Shown: piece after piece, positions 26,099 through 35,900 of the stretch
Position numbering within the stretch: the stretch's first letter is position 1
Layout: each line of letters opens with the position of its first letter
From: Actinomycetota bacterium
GTDB taxonomy: Bacteria; Actinomycetota; Coriobacteriia; Anaerosomatales; PHET01
Assembly (NCBI GenBank): GCA_029265315.1
Contig: JAJUJM010000009.1
Span: 1 to 64,000, forward strand
Length of the DNA: 64,000 nt
Direction of reading: 5' to 3'
The notes under the pieces: generated by a model
Database searches by the model: none
What the model was told of the DNA's origin: nothing
The model's input: the letters and a program-made list of their open reading frames with translations, nothing else
Translations under genes and position numbers: made by a program

Positions 26099-27325
26099 GT
26101 GAAGCGTCTTCTCCTCGCCTTGGCCTTGGTCGCCGTCGTGTTGAGCGCGGCGACGCCGGCGCTCGCCAAGCCCGTCTCATTCGAGGCATTCGAGGTGACC
26201 CTGCACGAGGAGAGTGGTCGCTCCATCCTCATCGTCACCGGTACACTTCCCGAAGGCACGCCTCTTCCTGCGGACATCGTGCTCACCGCTCCGGAAGGAT
26301 GGCAGCTCCAGTGGGCAGGCGAGATCCTCGGGGGCGATATCTCCGACGACATCTCGGCGAACCCTCGAAAGACCTCTCGTGGATCCGAAGACGCCTACGC
26401 TTTCACCCTCACCAAGTCACCGGTCGCTCAGATCGAGGTGATGGGGCCCGCCTCCACCACATTCGACGGTACGACCTACCGCACCCAGTTGAACTGGGCG
26501 CCGCCCAGTGACGCGCCGAAGGTTCGCATGAACGTGGCCCTGCCGGGCGATGCGAGGATCGGCGCCGGCACCGAGGGCGCCGAATTCGTGCGGGTGGATG
26601 CGACGGGCGGCTACTACAGCAAGACCTACACAGACGTGAAGGCCAAAGAGCCCCTCGAGCTCGTCGCGACCTATTCGCATTCGGCCGCTGCACCGTTGGC
26701 CGCGTCCGGAACTTCAGGTTCCGACGGTCCGGCGGTGGCGGTGGTCCTGGTGCTCGCGCTCGCTCTCTTCGGCCTTGCGTTCGCCGCGATCCGGCACAAG
26801 ATGCGCGCACGCGCCGCGCTTGTCGGCGATGACACCCGTGAACCGCACACCACCCGCGCTGTGGATGTCGCAGACGTGACTGAGCCCTCCACGACCCCTC
26901 CGGCCGCCGTCGAGCCGGACGTGCTCGACGACGACACGGCTGAACAGGTCGCTCCCGCGTCACCGCGACGCTCGAACCTTCCCGTCGCGATCGTGGCGGG
27001 CGTGATCGCCGTGCTGGTGGTCGTCGGTTTCGCTGCCGGCAGCCGGAGCTCCGCGACCCAGAAGGGCGGTGGCGTGGTCTCTCGCACCTACTCGACCGCC
27101 GAAGCATGCACCCAGGCTTCGATTCCCTTGCAGCCACGCCAGGGCGTCGACTTGGCCCAGTCCGCGGAGACGCTTCTGAAGAGCCTCGAGGCCGTTCCCG
27201 GCATATCGACGGCGGCGTTGACCGTCGCCGAGTCCCGCATCGACATCGGCTACTGCGATTCCAGCGCGAGCGAAGCGCAGCTGCGTGAGGCGCTCGCCGC
27301 CACAGGGCTCGTCACCTTCGACTGA
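26099..27325 (+). CDS. Secreted/membrane protein with C-terminal HMA-like fold, unknown function
   Basis: The 408-residue product has a signal peptide (about 1-22, ending ATPALA) and an outer beta-rich domain (about 23-190). It has a membrane segment (about 202-222), a cytoplasmic acidic/Pro-rich linker with a second hydrophobic segment (about 290-310), and a final 75 residues. The end (SLEAVPGISTAALTVAESRIDIGY) has the pattern of a heavy-metal-associated fold but no CXXC. GTG 26099 lies seven bases after AGGAG. No family name is assigned. It follows pknB and may belong to the same envelope module. Confidence 0.6.
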   Translation: MKRLLLALALVAVVLSAATPALAKPVSFEAFEVTLHEESGRSILIVTGTLPEGTPLPADIVLTAPEGWQLQWAGEILGGDISDDISANPRKTSRGSEDAYAFTLTKSPVAQIEVMGPASTTFDGTTYRTQLNWAPPSDAPKVRMNVALPGDARIGAGTEGAEFVRVDATGGYYSKTYTDVKAKEPLELVATYSHSAAAPLAASGTSGSDGPAVAVVLVLALALFGLAFAAIRHKMRARAALVGDDTREPHTTRAVDVADVTEPSTTPPAAVEPDVLDDDTAEQVAPASPRRSNLPVAIVAGVIAVLVVVGFAAGSRSSATQKGGGVVSRTYSTAEACTQASIPLQPRQGVDLAQSAETLLKSLEAVPGISTAALTVAESRIDIGYCDSSASEAQLREALAATGLVTFD

Positions 27326-27348
27326 CCGGCAGACAGTCGCCACCCCCC

Positions 27349-27377
27349 TTGCGTGATTCGTTCGGTGCACATATAGT
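27349..27377 (+). promoter_or_regulatory. Promoter of the marR-RND operon
   Basis: TTGCGT (27349-27354) and TATAGT (27372-27377) are separated by 17 bases. The -10 box overlaps an inverted repeat, so the downstream MarR protein probably represses here. Confidence 0.65.
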
Positions 27378-27393
27378 TCGCCTGTCAAACTAT
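27373..27393. promoter_or_regulatory. MarR operator
   Basis: ATAGTT (27373-27378) and AACTAT (27388-27393) form a perfect 6-bp inverted repeat with a 9-base gap, just after the promoter. The same ATAGTT half appears in the other MarR operator of this window (8208-8213). Confidence 0.55.
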
Positions 27394-27410
27394 TTGGAGG
27401 TGTAACTACC

Positions 27411-27863
27411 GTGCCATCGAACCGGCTCTCCGACGCGCTCCTTGACGAGCTCGACGCGAGCGTCATGATGCTCGGCCGGCTCTTCGCCGGGCGCCATTCC
27501 GACGCCTGCCATGAGGCCGTCGTCTCGATGCCCCAGATGATGATGCTGCGCGTGCTGCACGAAGCCGGCCCGATGCGCGTGGGCGCCTTGGCCACAGCGC
27601 TCGGCATCAAGGCGCCGGCCACCTCGGCCTTGGTCGAGGCGCTCGAAGCCCGCGGGCTCATCGGCCGCGAGGGCGACCCGGAGGACCGGCGCGTATCACT
27701 CATCCACGTGACACCCCTGGGGCTCACCGAGCTCGAGAACGCCGAACGCGTGCGTCGCGAGCACATGCGCCGCTACGCGGAGCTGCTCGGCGAAGACGAC
27801 GTCCGTACCCTCATCCGCATCCACCGCACGCTCATCGAAGCGATGGTGTCCGAACGCGTCTAG
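27411..27863 (+). CDS. MarR-family transcriptional regulator
   Basis: The 150-residue repressor has the winged-helix core VGALATALGIKAPATSALVE and the wing GREGDPEDRRVS. It starts at GTG, ten bases after GGAGG. It is followed after 43 bases by an RND exporter gene that it probably controls, together with itself, through the operator at 27373-27393. Confidence 0.9.
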   Translation: MPSNRLSDALLDELDASVMMLGRLFAGRHSDACHEAVVSMPQMMMLRVLHEAGPMRVGALATALGIKAPATSALVEALEARGLIGREGDPEDRRVSLIHVTPLGLTELENAERVRREHMRRYAELLGEDDVRTLIRIHRTLIEAMVSERV

Positions 27864-27906
27864 CGCGTCTGACGCCGACGGACCGACGAAAGGAACGCAC
27901 CCGCCC

Positions 27907-30900
27907 ATGGACCGCATCACTCGCTTCTCGCTCAAGAACGCCGCCGCCATCGTGCTGCTCGCCGTGCTCGTCACGTTGGGCGGCCTGTGGTCGGCCACGC
28001 AGCTCAAGCGCGAGACGATGCCCGACATCTCGATTCCCATCGTCGCCGTCGTGACACCGTACCCGGGCGCCGCCCCTCAAGACGTCTACGACAACGTCAC
28101 CGAACCTCTGGAGCAGGCGTTGCGAGGCGTGCCGGGCGTCAAGCGCATCAGCGCGCAGTCCCAAGACTCGGTGTCTGTGGTCGTGGCCGAGTTCAGCTTC
28201 TCCGAGGACATGGACGAGGCCGAGGCCAACGTCTCAAAGGCGATCGCGCCGGTGAAGCTACCGGAGAACTCAGTCGCGCCGAAGATCAACCGCATCAGCT
28301 TCGGCTCGGCCCCCATCGTCAAGCTGGCCATCATCGGCAAGGAGGGCGGCTCGGCGGCGGACGTGGATGCGCTTCGGACAGACGTCCGGGACCGCGTCGT
28401 GCCCGCGCTGCAGTCCATCGAGGGCGTGGGCGAGGCGCGGCTCGCAGCCGACGCTCCCGGAGCGATCAGGATCGAGCTCGACCCCGACCGCCTCGAGGAA
28501 GAGGGGCTCACGGCCGAATCGGTCATCCAGCAGCTCCAGGCGGCCAACCTCTCGTTCCCCATCGGTGCGGTCGACCTCGGCAAGAGCACTGAGCCCATCC
28601 GCGTAGGCGGCACCATCGAAGGCGTCAAGGACATCGAGAACTTCACCGTGGCCGTCTACCCGAACCAGGGCGAGATGATGGGCGAGGCGTTCGGCGCGAT
28701 CGGCGAGGGCATGGGCGAGCTCGGCCAGGCAGTCGGCGGACTGGCCAAGGGCCTGGGCGCCTTAGGGCAGGCGACCGGGCGCATCGGAGCCGGGATGGGC
28801 CAGCTGGGCTCGGCCACCGGCGAGGTGGCCATGCAGGCCGGCCTCATCAACGGCATCCAGCGGGTCCAGGCCCAGATGTACACGTTGAAGTACGACACGC
28901 TTCCCGCGCTCAAGGCGGCAGCGTCCCAGGTGCCCACCGACTCGCCGCAGTACGCCCAGCTCCAAGGACAGATCTACGGGATCGAGCAGGTCGCCTTGCC
29001 GCAGATGCAAGCGACGGTTGACGCGATGCAGGCCGAGGTGACCGCGTCGCAGAACAGGCTCAAGTCGATGCGGCCGTCCGGCCCCACGACCGCAGGTCAG
29101 CCGGCAGGCGGCAGCGGCATGGCCATGCCGGCGGGGATGCCGATGCCCGCGAGCGGCTCGTCAGGCGGCTCCACGAAAGCGCCGAAGATCGAGATGACCA
29201 TCGGCCGCGTGAAGCTCAAGGACATCGCGCAGGTCACCTACGGCCCGGCCGACGGCACCGTGGGCACCCGGGCCAACGGCCGACCGGCGGCGCTCATCGA
29301 CATCGTCAAGACGCAGGACGCCAACACCGTCACCGTGAGCGAGCAGGTGGCCGAGGAGATGGACCGACTCGCGGACGACCTGCCCGACGGCGCGAAGGTG
29401 CTCACCGTCTACGACGCGAGTGTCGGCATCAACGCCTCAGTCGAGGGGATGCTTCGCGAAGGACTGCTCGGCGCGCTGTTCGCCGTGATCGTGATCATGC
29501 TGTTCCTGAGGAGCTGGCGCGCCACGATCATCGCGGCGATCTCCATACCTCTTTCAGCGATGATCGCGATGGCGATGCTGCGCTTCGCCGACGTGACGCT
29601 CAACGTGATGACCCTCGGTGGGCTCACCGTGGCCATCGGCCGGGTGGTCGACGACTCGATCGTGGTGCTCGAGAACATCTTCCGGCACCTCCAGCTGGGC
29701 AATGAACCGAACGCCGAACTCGTGCGCACGGCCACTCACGAGGTGTCCTCGGCCATCACCTCATCGACGCTGACCACCGTGGCCGTCTTCCTGCCACTGG
29801 GTCTCGTGACCGGCGTCATCGGCAAGATCTTCCTGCCGTTCGCCATCACCGTGGCCATCTCGCTCCTGGCGTCGCTGCTGGTCGCCGTGACCATCGTGCC
29901 GCTCACCGCGAAGTGGTTCCTCCTGCGGGCGAGGATCCCGGCCGAGCCCGAGGAGGACACGAAGGCCATGGCGTGGTACCGGCGCGCGCTGGAGTGGTCG
30001 CTCGACCACAAGCTCGCGGTCATCGCCGGGGCACTAGTGCTGTTCGTGGGCTCGCTCGCGCTCATGCCGATCATCGGCACCGGATTCGTCCCCGAGGCCA
30101 AGGAGAAGTACCTGCAGATCGAGGTCACGTACCCGCAGGGCACCAAAGCCACCGTGGTGGACAAGACGGTCCAGGGCATCGAGAAGGCCCTTGCCGCAGA
30201 CGACGGCGTCGAGCTCTACCAGGCCACGATCGGCGGCAGCAACGGCTTCTCGATGTCAGGCGACGTGGGCGGCACCAACAAGGCCACGCTGTACGTGCGG
30301 CTCGCGAAAGGCGCGAGCACCGAGGAAGTGCTCTCGCGCCTGAAGAAGGCCACCGCGCCACTGGAGACCGACGACGCCCAGATCGTCTTCCAGCGAGTGG
30401 ACGCGAGCGGTACCAACAGCTCGCTCGACATCATCATCATCGGCGAGGACCTGGAGTCGATCCGCGCCGCTTCGGACCAGGTCGAGGCGCTGCTCGCCAA
30501 GCGCGACGACCTGGAGAACGTCGCCTCGAACCTGGGCGAGAGCGCGAACCAGCTCGTCGTCGACGTGGACCAAGCCAAGGCGGCAACCTACGGCCTGAAC
30601 GCGGCCATGGTCGCGGGCACGGTGCGCGGGTACGTGGCCGAGCAGAAGGCCGGCTCGGTGAAGATGGACGGCAAGCCCACCGACGTCGTGTACGCGCTCG
30701 CCCTGGATCCCGTCAAGAAGGCCACCCAGATCCGTTCACTCGAGCTGGCCACCCCGCTCGGGAAGAACGTCGCCCTGTCCAGGATCGCGCGGGTCGAGGA
30801 GACCGCGTCGCCTCTGGCGGTGCTCACACGCGACGGACAGCAGTACGCCGAGGTGTCAGGCCGCATCACCGAACGCGACTCCGGCAGCGTCATCGCCTCG

Positions 30901-31524
30901 GTGCGCAAGGACCTCGCGACGCTCACGCTCCCCGAGGGCGTGACGCTTGAGGTCGGAGGCGCAGCCGAGCAGATGAACGAGTCGTTCTCGCAGCTCGGGG
31001 TGGCCATGGTCATCGCCGTGGGCGCGGTGTACCTCGTCATGATCATCGCGTTCGGCGAGGCCGTGGCCCCGCTCGCCATCATGTTCTCGCTGCCCTTGGC
31101 GGTCGTGGGCGGCCTCGTGGGCCTGCTCGTCGCCGGGCTGCCGCTCGACATTCCCGCGATGATCGGTGCGCTCATGCTCATCGGCATCGTCGTGACGAAT
31201 GCCATCGTCCTTGTGGACCGCGTCCAGCAGAAGCGTGCCGGCGGACTGACCCGGCGTGAGGCACTCATCGAGGCCGGGCGGACCCGCATGCGGCCGATCC
31301 TCATGACCGCGGCGACGACCATCATGGCGCTGGCGCCGCTGGCTTCGGGACTGGCCGAGGGAGCGCTCATCAGCCAGTCGCTCGCCGTGATCGTCATCGG
31401 CGGCCTGACCACCTCGACGCTGCTCACGCTGCTCGTCGTCCCGGTGGCCTACGACCTGCTAGAGGCCGCCAAGGAGCGCATGTTCGGCCGCGAGACGCAC
31501 ATCGGCGAGCTGGCCGAAGGGTGA
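27907..31524 (+). CDS. RND-family efflux transporter (AcrB/SwrC-like)
   Basis: The 1205-residue protein is a proton-driven exporter. It starts with the HAE-RND hallmark FSLKNAAAIVLLAVLVTLGG and RETMPDISIPIVAV. The transmembrane core has GRVVDDSIVVLENI with the paired acidic residues of TM4. The second half repeats the fold (IGIVVTNAIVLVDRV). Residues about 255-420, in the first large loop, are an unusual insertion of Gly/Met-rich helical sequence (GEGMGELGQAVGGLAKG) and a Gly/Ser/Pro/Met linker. Gram-positive relatives such as SwrC export lipopeptides. The substrate here is unknown. Confidence 0.9.
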   Translation: MDRITRFSLKNAAAIVLLAVLVTLGGLWSATQLKRETMPDISIPIVAVVTPYPGAAPQDVYDNVTEPLEQALRGVPGVKRISAQSQDSVSVVVAEFSFSEDMDEAEANVSKAIAPVKLPENSVAPKINRISFGSAPIVKLAIIGKEGGSAADVDALRTDVRDRVVPALQSIEGVGEARLAADAPGAIRIELDPDRLEEEGLTAESVIQQLQAANLSFPIGAVDLGKSTEPIRVGGTIEGVKDIENFTVAVYPNQGEMMGEAFGAIGEGMGELGQAVGGLAKGLGALGQATGRIGAGMGQLGSATGEVAMQAGLINGIQRVQAQMYTLKYDTLPALKAAASQVPTDSPQYAQLQGQIYGIEQVALPQMQATVDAMQAEVTASQNRLKSMRPSGPTTAGQPAGGSGMAMPAGMPMPASGSSGGSTKAPKIEMTIGRVKLKDIAQVTYGPADGTVGTRANGRPAALIDIVKTQDANTVTVSEQVAEEMDRLADDLPDGAKVLTVYDASVGINASVEGMLREGLLGALFAVIVIMLFLRSWRATIIAAISIPLSAMIAMAMLRFADVTLNVMTLGGLTVAIGRVVDDSIVVLENIFRHLQLGNEPNAELVRTATHEVSSAITSSTLTTVAVFLPLGLVTGVIGKIFLPFAITVAISLLASLLVAVTIVPLTAKWFLLRARIPAEPEEDTKAMAWYRRALEWSLDHKLAVIAGALVLFVGSLALMPIIGTGFVPEAKEKYLQIEVTYPQGTKATVVDKTVQGIEKALAADDGVELYQATIGGSNGFSMSGDVGGTNKATLYVRLAKGASTEEVLSRLKKATAPLETDDAQIVFQRVDASGTNSSLDIIIIGEDLESIRAASDQVEALLAKRDDLENVASNLGESANQLVVDVDQAKAATYGLNAAMVAGTVRGYVAEQKAGSVKMDGKPTDVVYALALDPVKKATQIRSLELATPLGKNVALSRIARVEETASPLAVLTRDGQQYAEVSGRITERDSGSVIASVRKDLATLTLPEGVTLEVGGAAEQMNESFSQLGVAMVIAVGAVYLVMIIAFGEAVAPLAIMFSLPLAVVGGLVGLLVAGLPLDIPAMIGALMLIGIVVTNAIVLVDRVQQKRAGGLTRREALIEAGRTRMRPILMTAATTIMALAPLASGLAEGALISQSLAVIVIGGLTTSTLLTLLVVPVAYDLLEAAKERMFGRETHIGELAEG

Positions 31525-31573
31525 GGTGGGGCCGAAGGCGAGCAGCCGACGCGACCACAGCCGCGCCATTCGG

Positions 31574-31579
31574 TACAAT
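31574..31579 (+). promoter_or_regulatory. Candidate -10 box of tRNA-Arg
   Basis: TACAAT lies 19 bases before the 5' end of the tRNA. It matches the -10 consensus at four of six positions, and no clear -35 is seen. Confidence 0.4.
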
Positions 31580-31598
31580 GCGCAACGCGTGACACAAC

Positions 31599-31674
31599 GC
31601 CCTCGTAGCTCAGGGGATAGAGCACAGGTTTCCTAAACCTGGTGTCGCACGTTCGAATCGTGCCGGGGGCACCA
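31599..31674 (+). tRNA. tRNA-Arg (anticodon CCT)
   Basis: The 76-base cloverleaf has acceptor stem GCCCTCG/CGGGGGC with G-T pairing, D arm GCTCAGGGGATAGAGC, anticodon stem CAGGT/ACCTG with loop TTCCTAA, and T loop TTCGAAT. The CCA is encoded. It reads AGG codons. Confidence 0.95.
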
Positions 31675-31810
31675 TAGAAACCATGGCGGGCGGGCGCTCA
31701 CAGGCATCCGCCCGTTGCGTCTCCCGCCACCTCGGCCGCAATCCCCACGAATCACCCGACGCGTATCGGGGTACGTACTCCCTCGGGGTCTTCTTGAGGG
31801 GGCGTTCATC

Positions 31811-34800
31811 ATGAGAAGCGGATCGCGTCCGCGTCGATTCGGCGAGACGGTCCTTGGTCGCGCTCGAGCCATGCGTCTCGTCCTCGCAACGGTCCTTGCC
31901 GTCGCGCTCGTGCCCTTCCCGGCAGCTCCTTCGGCGTTCGCCGCGCGTCAGGGCGAGACCATCGTCGTGTGGTCGGACCGCGACAGCGACGGCGCGCCGG
32001 AACTCTACGGGATCGACTGGGACGGCGACGGTCTCATCGACGAGTGGTGGCACGACGACGACGAAGACGGCGTGATAGACCGGGTCGAAGTCGAGAACAC
32101 CGGAGGCGACACCTTCCGCTCGCCCCGCTGCTCTCCGGGCGCACGAGTCAAGCCGGTGCCCCTGGCGGGCGGCGGACGCATGGTCGCCACGGACTGGAAC
32201 GGCGACGGACGCTACGACGAGTCGTGGTGGGACGCCAACGGAGATGGGCGCTTCGAGGACACCGACACATACGAGACGGAGTCCAAGGTCGTCGACAACA
32301 CGAAATCCACCCGCTTCCGCGGCGTCTTCGTCGGAGTGAACAACCCACCACTCGAATACGCCGAGAAGGACGTCGACGACCTCTGCGACACCCTCGACGA
32401 CCACACGCCCTCATGGGACGCCGCCGACATGACGAAGCTCAAGGGCGCTGCCGCGACTCCAGCCGCGATACAGGGTGCCATCGACGCCGCGAAGGCCTCA
32501 TCGAAGCCCGGCGACGAGTTCGTCTTCCACTTCTCGGGGCACGGCGGCGGCTGGAACCGGGCGAAAGGCCAGATGGGCGGCGGATTCGTCGACAGCGACG
32601 GAGACGAATCGGCCAACCGTGTGCCCGAGCGGGACTTCGGGCGGTTCGACGGCAGCGACATGGCCACGCCGTCTCCGGGGAAGTGGCGTGTACGCCGGCT
32701 CGACATGGACGGCGACGGCGGAACCGACACCCAGGTCATCAAGGACGAGACGGGTCGGGTGTTCGTGAGACGCCGTAACGCCACGCCACCGCCGGAATGG
32801 CGTGTGGCCGGGTCAGACATCACCGGCGATGGCGATGTCGACGAGTACGACGGCGGCGTCGACATGAACGGTGACGGCGACAAGGACGACTTCGTCGGCA
32901 TCGACGACACCATCCAAGTGGCCGGCGGCGTCGAGATCAGTGACGACACCATGGCGCAGTGGTTGTCGGGGTTCCCCGAGTCGGTGACGATCGTCGTGAT
33001 ACTCGACTGCTGCCACGCCGGAAGTCTCACGAACGACCTGCAGCGACTGACCGACAAGGCGGGTCGACCGCTGCGCCCGGGTCACATGGAGGTCGTGACC
33101 GCAGCCGCCTGGGACGAGACGGCGGCCGAAGAGCCCATCTCGAACGGCGTGCTCACCCAAGCGATCATCGACGCCCTCACGCCGTTGCCTCCATCCATCA
33201 CGCGCGGCCACACCACAAGCCTCGCCGACTGCATCGGCAACCGTGATGACAGGACCACGACCGCTGAGCTCGCCTTCTGGGCCGGCCCGAGCGCGGTCAC
33301 GTTCCTGAATACCGACAACGACGGCGACGGGCGCCGCAACGAAGACGACGTGTACGCCATCGAATCCATCGGCGGCACGGACTCCTTGGTCGACGTGGAT
33401 TCCACGGTGGTGGCGCCCCCGCAACCACGCACCGTCGAACTGACAGCGACGGACATCGACGACGACACGAAGAAGGGTGAGGACAAGGTCTCACGCGTCG
33501 TGAGCTTCTTCGACATCTGCTGCGACCCCGAGTTCGGCTCGCGCGGGACACCACGGCTTGTGAGCTGGCTGAGCGGTGACCAGTCCTTCGATCTGTCGGG
33601 CATGGGCCCGGCCATTCGCCTGCACTCGGACGCCCCTCTCATGCCCGGCACCACCGAGACGCCTGGCCCGACGTTGCGCTTCGGCATCCGGCAACTCCCG
33701 CCGCCCGCACGGCCGGCCCCCGTCACGCCGAGCGGACCCATGCAGTACGGCTCCGAGGTCTACGACGTCGCCGTGAGCATCATCGCCCAGGCTCCGGCGT
33801 TGAGCCAGGTGACCACTACGAGCGCGCCGAACCTCGACGCGTTGCCCCTACCGGTCGTACCCGGAACAGGGCTGCGCATGGAGCTGCAGCCGCTGCCGGG
33901 CGTTCCCCTCGCCGTATGCCTGCCGGCGGTCTACGACACGCCCACGGCGCAGTGGCAACCGATCATGGAGCGAACGGTCGACATCGAACGCAACGTGATC
34001 GCGTTCCATCCCGAGCACTTCTCGCGCTACGCGCTCCTGTACTTGGGGCCGCCCCCCACCATCACCGATCCGCCGCCGTTGCCTCCGGGACGGCTGCTCA
34101 CCCACTCGATGGGCGAGACGGTGACGGTGGCATGGTCGAACCCGACCGACCCGGACTTCGCCGCCACTCGTGTGCTCCGGTCGGCTACAGCATTCGCCAC
34201 CGGGCCATCGGACCCGGACAGCGAGCTGGTCTACGAGGGCACTGACGTCTCGCAGGTCGAGACGCTGCCCCCGGGGACGTACCTTCTCACCGCGTTCGCG
34301 CGCGACCTGGCGGGCCAATGGAGCACGGCTACGACCGCGTCGGTCGTGGTCACCGAGCTCCCCGGGCCTCCGCCTCCTGAGCCGCCGAAGACCGACACGA
34401 CGACGACGATCACGACCGGTGAGGCGACCATCACCTTCGGCCAGCTCAAGCGCATCGAGGGACGCGTGACGGCCGATGCCACCGGCGTGCCGAGCGCTGC
34501 CGTGGTCGTCGAACAGTCCTCGAACGGAATCGTGTACTCGCCATCGGGAACCGTGGTCGTCACCGGCCCGGACGGGACGTTCGACTTCATCGCGCACCCG
34601 TCCGCCAAGACCTGGTACCGGGCACGTTTCGAAGGCGATGCCTCGCATACGGCCTCCATCAGCAACCCCGTGCTGATCCGGGTCCGCGCAAGAATCGGGG
34701 CGCCGGTCGGGCCCGTGAGCGTGCGCGCCCGTGCCCGCGTGACGCTGCGCGGCACCATCGCGCCCGCACATCCGAATGGTGCTCGCGTCGTGCGCCTGTA

Positions 34801-35002
34801 CCGTGAGCTGTACCTGGGGCGAGGCCGTTGGCGGCGTACCTCCGGCTACGTCCTCGCTCGCGTGTCCACGGTCGGCGACCGCTCCACCTATGCTGTGGCG
34901 ACCACTTTCACGCGAGGCGTCTGGCGCCTTCGGGCCTACCATGCTGACGCCCAGCACGCGGCGGCGTGGTCGGCGTACGGTCGCACCATACGCGTGCGTT
35001 AG
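31811..35002 (+). CDS. Secreted caspase-like (C14) protein with calcium-loop repeats and Ig-like domains
   Basis: The 1063-residue precursor has a signal segment (about 21-43). Several DxDxDG-type loops follow (DWDGDGLIDEWW, DWNGDGRYDESW, DANGDGRFED). A caspase fold begins near RGVFVGVNNPP. The catalytic dyad is His244 in FHFSGHGGG and Cys401 in ILDCCHAGS. Between them lie about 155 residues holding more calcium-type loops (DMDGDGGTDT, DMNGDGDKDD). Further parts are an EF-type loop (DNDGDGRRNEDD), fibronectin/Ig-like modules and a C-terminal beta domain. The enzyme may cut after basic residues in a calcium-dependent way, like metacaspases; this is inference. GAGGGGG lies before the ATG. Confidence 0.85.
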   Translation: MRSGSRPRRFGETVLGRARAMRLVLATVLAVALVPFPAAPSAFAARQGETIVVWSDRDSDGAPELYGIDWDGDGLIDEWWHDDDEDGVIDRVEVENTGGDTFRSPRCSPGARVKPVPLAGGGRMVATDWNGDGRYDESWWDANGDGRFEDTDTYETESKVVDNTKSTRFRGVFVGVNNPPLEYAEKDVDDLCDTLDDHTPSWDAADMTKLKGAAATPAAIQGAIDAAKASSKPGDEFVFHFSGHGGGWNRAKGQMGGGFVDSDGDESANRVPERDFGRFDGSDMATPSPGKWRVRRLDMDGDGGTDTQVIKDETGRVFVRRRNATPPPEWRVAGSDITGDGDVDEYDGGVDMNGDGDKDDFVGIDDTIQVAGGVEISDDTMAQWLSGFPESVTIVVILDCCHAGSLTNDLQRLTDKAGRPLRPGHMEVVTAAAWDETAAEEPISNGVLTQAIIDALTPLPPSITRGHTTSLADCIGNRDDRTTTAELAFWAGPSAVTFLNTDNDGDGRRNEDDVYAIESIGGTDSLVDVDSTVVAPPQPRTVELTATDIDDDTKKGEDKVSRVVSFFDICCDPEFGSRGTPRLVSWLSGDQSFDLSGMGPAIRLHSDAPLMPGTTETPGPTLRFGIRQLPPPARPAPVTPSGPMQYGSEVYDVAVSIIAQAPALSQVTTTSAPNLDALPLPVVPGTGLRMELQPLPGVPLAVCLPAVYDTPTAQWQPIMERTVDIERNVIAFHPEHFSRYALLYLGPPPTITDPPPLPPGRLLTHSMGETVTVAWSNPTDPDFAATRVLRSATAFATGPSDPDSELVYEGTDVSQVETLPPGTYLLTAFARDLAGQWSTATTASVVVTELPGPPPPEPPKTDTTTTITTGEATITFGQLKRIEGRVTADATGVPSAAVVVEQSSNGIVYSPSGTVVVTGPDGTFDFIAHPSAKTWYRARFEGDASHTASISNPVLIRVRARIGAPVGPVSVRARARVTLRGTIAPAHPNGARVVRLYRELYLGRGRWRRTSGYVLARVSTVGDRSTYAVATTFTRGVWRLRAYHADAQHAAAWSAYGRTIRVR

Positions 35003-35057
35003 AGGGTTTCGGGATAGACCCGGCGGATCACCGCTGACATGAAGGTCAGCACGGAGG

Positions 35058-35732
35058 TCAGCCCACGATACCGAGCGCTTCGTCCACCTCGTCGTCGGCG
35101 GTCTGCCCGAAGCGCGCGTAGAACTGCCCCACCGCAGTGAACCAGTCTGGTGATTCCACGACGACGACCTCGTCGGCCGCCTTCTCCAGGAGCGACACCG
35201 TCGACGGCGGAGCCACGGGAGCCGCCACGATGACACGCGCCGCACCTTCCCGCCGCAACCAGTGGGCGGCGGCCAGGGCGGTCAGACCCGTCGCAAGACC
35301 GTCGTCGACGAGTATCGCGACTGCGCCCGCGACATCGGGAGCCAGCTCGCCGCTCGCCCAGCGCGCGAGCTCACGCTTCACCTTCACCCTAGCCTCGCCG
35401 GACATCGCCTCGACCTCGGCACGCGAGTAGCCCGCCGCCTCGTTCACGAACACCTCTCCGTCGGCGGCGACGGCACCTACCGCGTACTCCGGGTTTCCCG
35501 GAGCGCCGACCTTCGCTGCCACCGCGACCCGCAGTGGCAGACCGAGGATGCGAGCGACCTCAGCGGCCACGACGACGCCGCCACGGGGTATTCCCAGCAC
35601 GACCACCCGGCGTCCCGGTACCGTCGGAGATGAGTGACCCAGACCAGACGAGTCGCTCTTTCCGTGCGGCCCGAAACGTTCCCTCAGAGCTGCCGCAAGC
35701 TGGCGACCCGCGTCTTCCCGATCGGTGAACAT
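35058..35732 (-). CDS. Phosphoribosyltransferase-family protein
   Basis: The 224-residue protein starts at MFTDREDAGRQLA, as related proteins do. A hood segment is followed by GIPRGGVVVAAEVAR. The PRPP-binding loop is AVAILVDDGLATGLTALAA. The C-terminal part (VIVAAPVAPPSTVSLLEKAADEVV) is typical of PRTases found next to dienelactone hydrolases or nucleotide salvage genes. The true substrate is unknown. A GTG at 35741 is a possible alternative start. Confidence 0.85.
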   Translation of the reverse strand: MFTDREDAGRQLAAALRERFGPHGKSDSSGLGHSSPTVPGRRVVVLGIPRGGVVVAAEVARILGLPLRVAVAAKVGAPGNPEYAVGAVAADGEVFVNEAAGYSRAEVEAMSGEARVKVKRELARWASGELAPDVAGAVAILVDDGLATGLTALAAAHWLRREGAARVIVAAPVAPPSTVSLLEKAADEVVVVESPDWFTAVGQFYARFGQTADDEVDEALGIVG

Positions 35733-35900
35733 CAGGACCACCCCCGAGGTGTGTACCCACGCACGCCATCATCAGCCCAAGTGCCGAACGACTTTCGCCG
35801 TCTTGGCATCCGGGCACCCTCGGACCCATGGCGGTATGGACGAACGAGTGCGGTTGCCTCTAAATGGGGACTACACGACCTCTTGTCCAGGAGGGTACGC

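Noticed and set aside
35032-35049. GCTGAC/GTCAGC hairpin between convergent genes
   Set aside because: Only six base pairs and no T-run; too weak to call a terminator.
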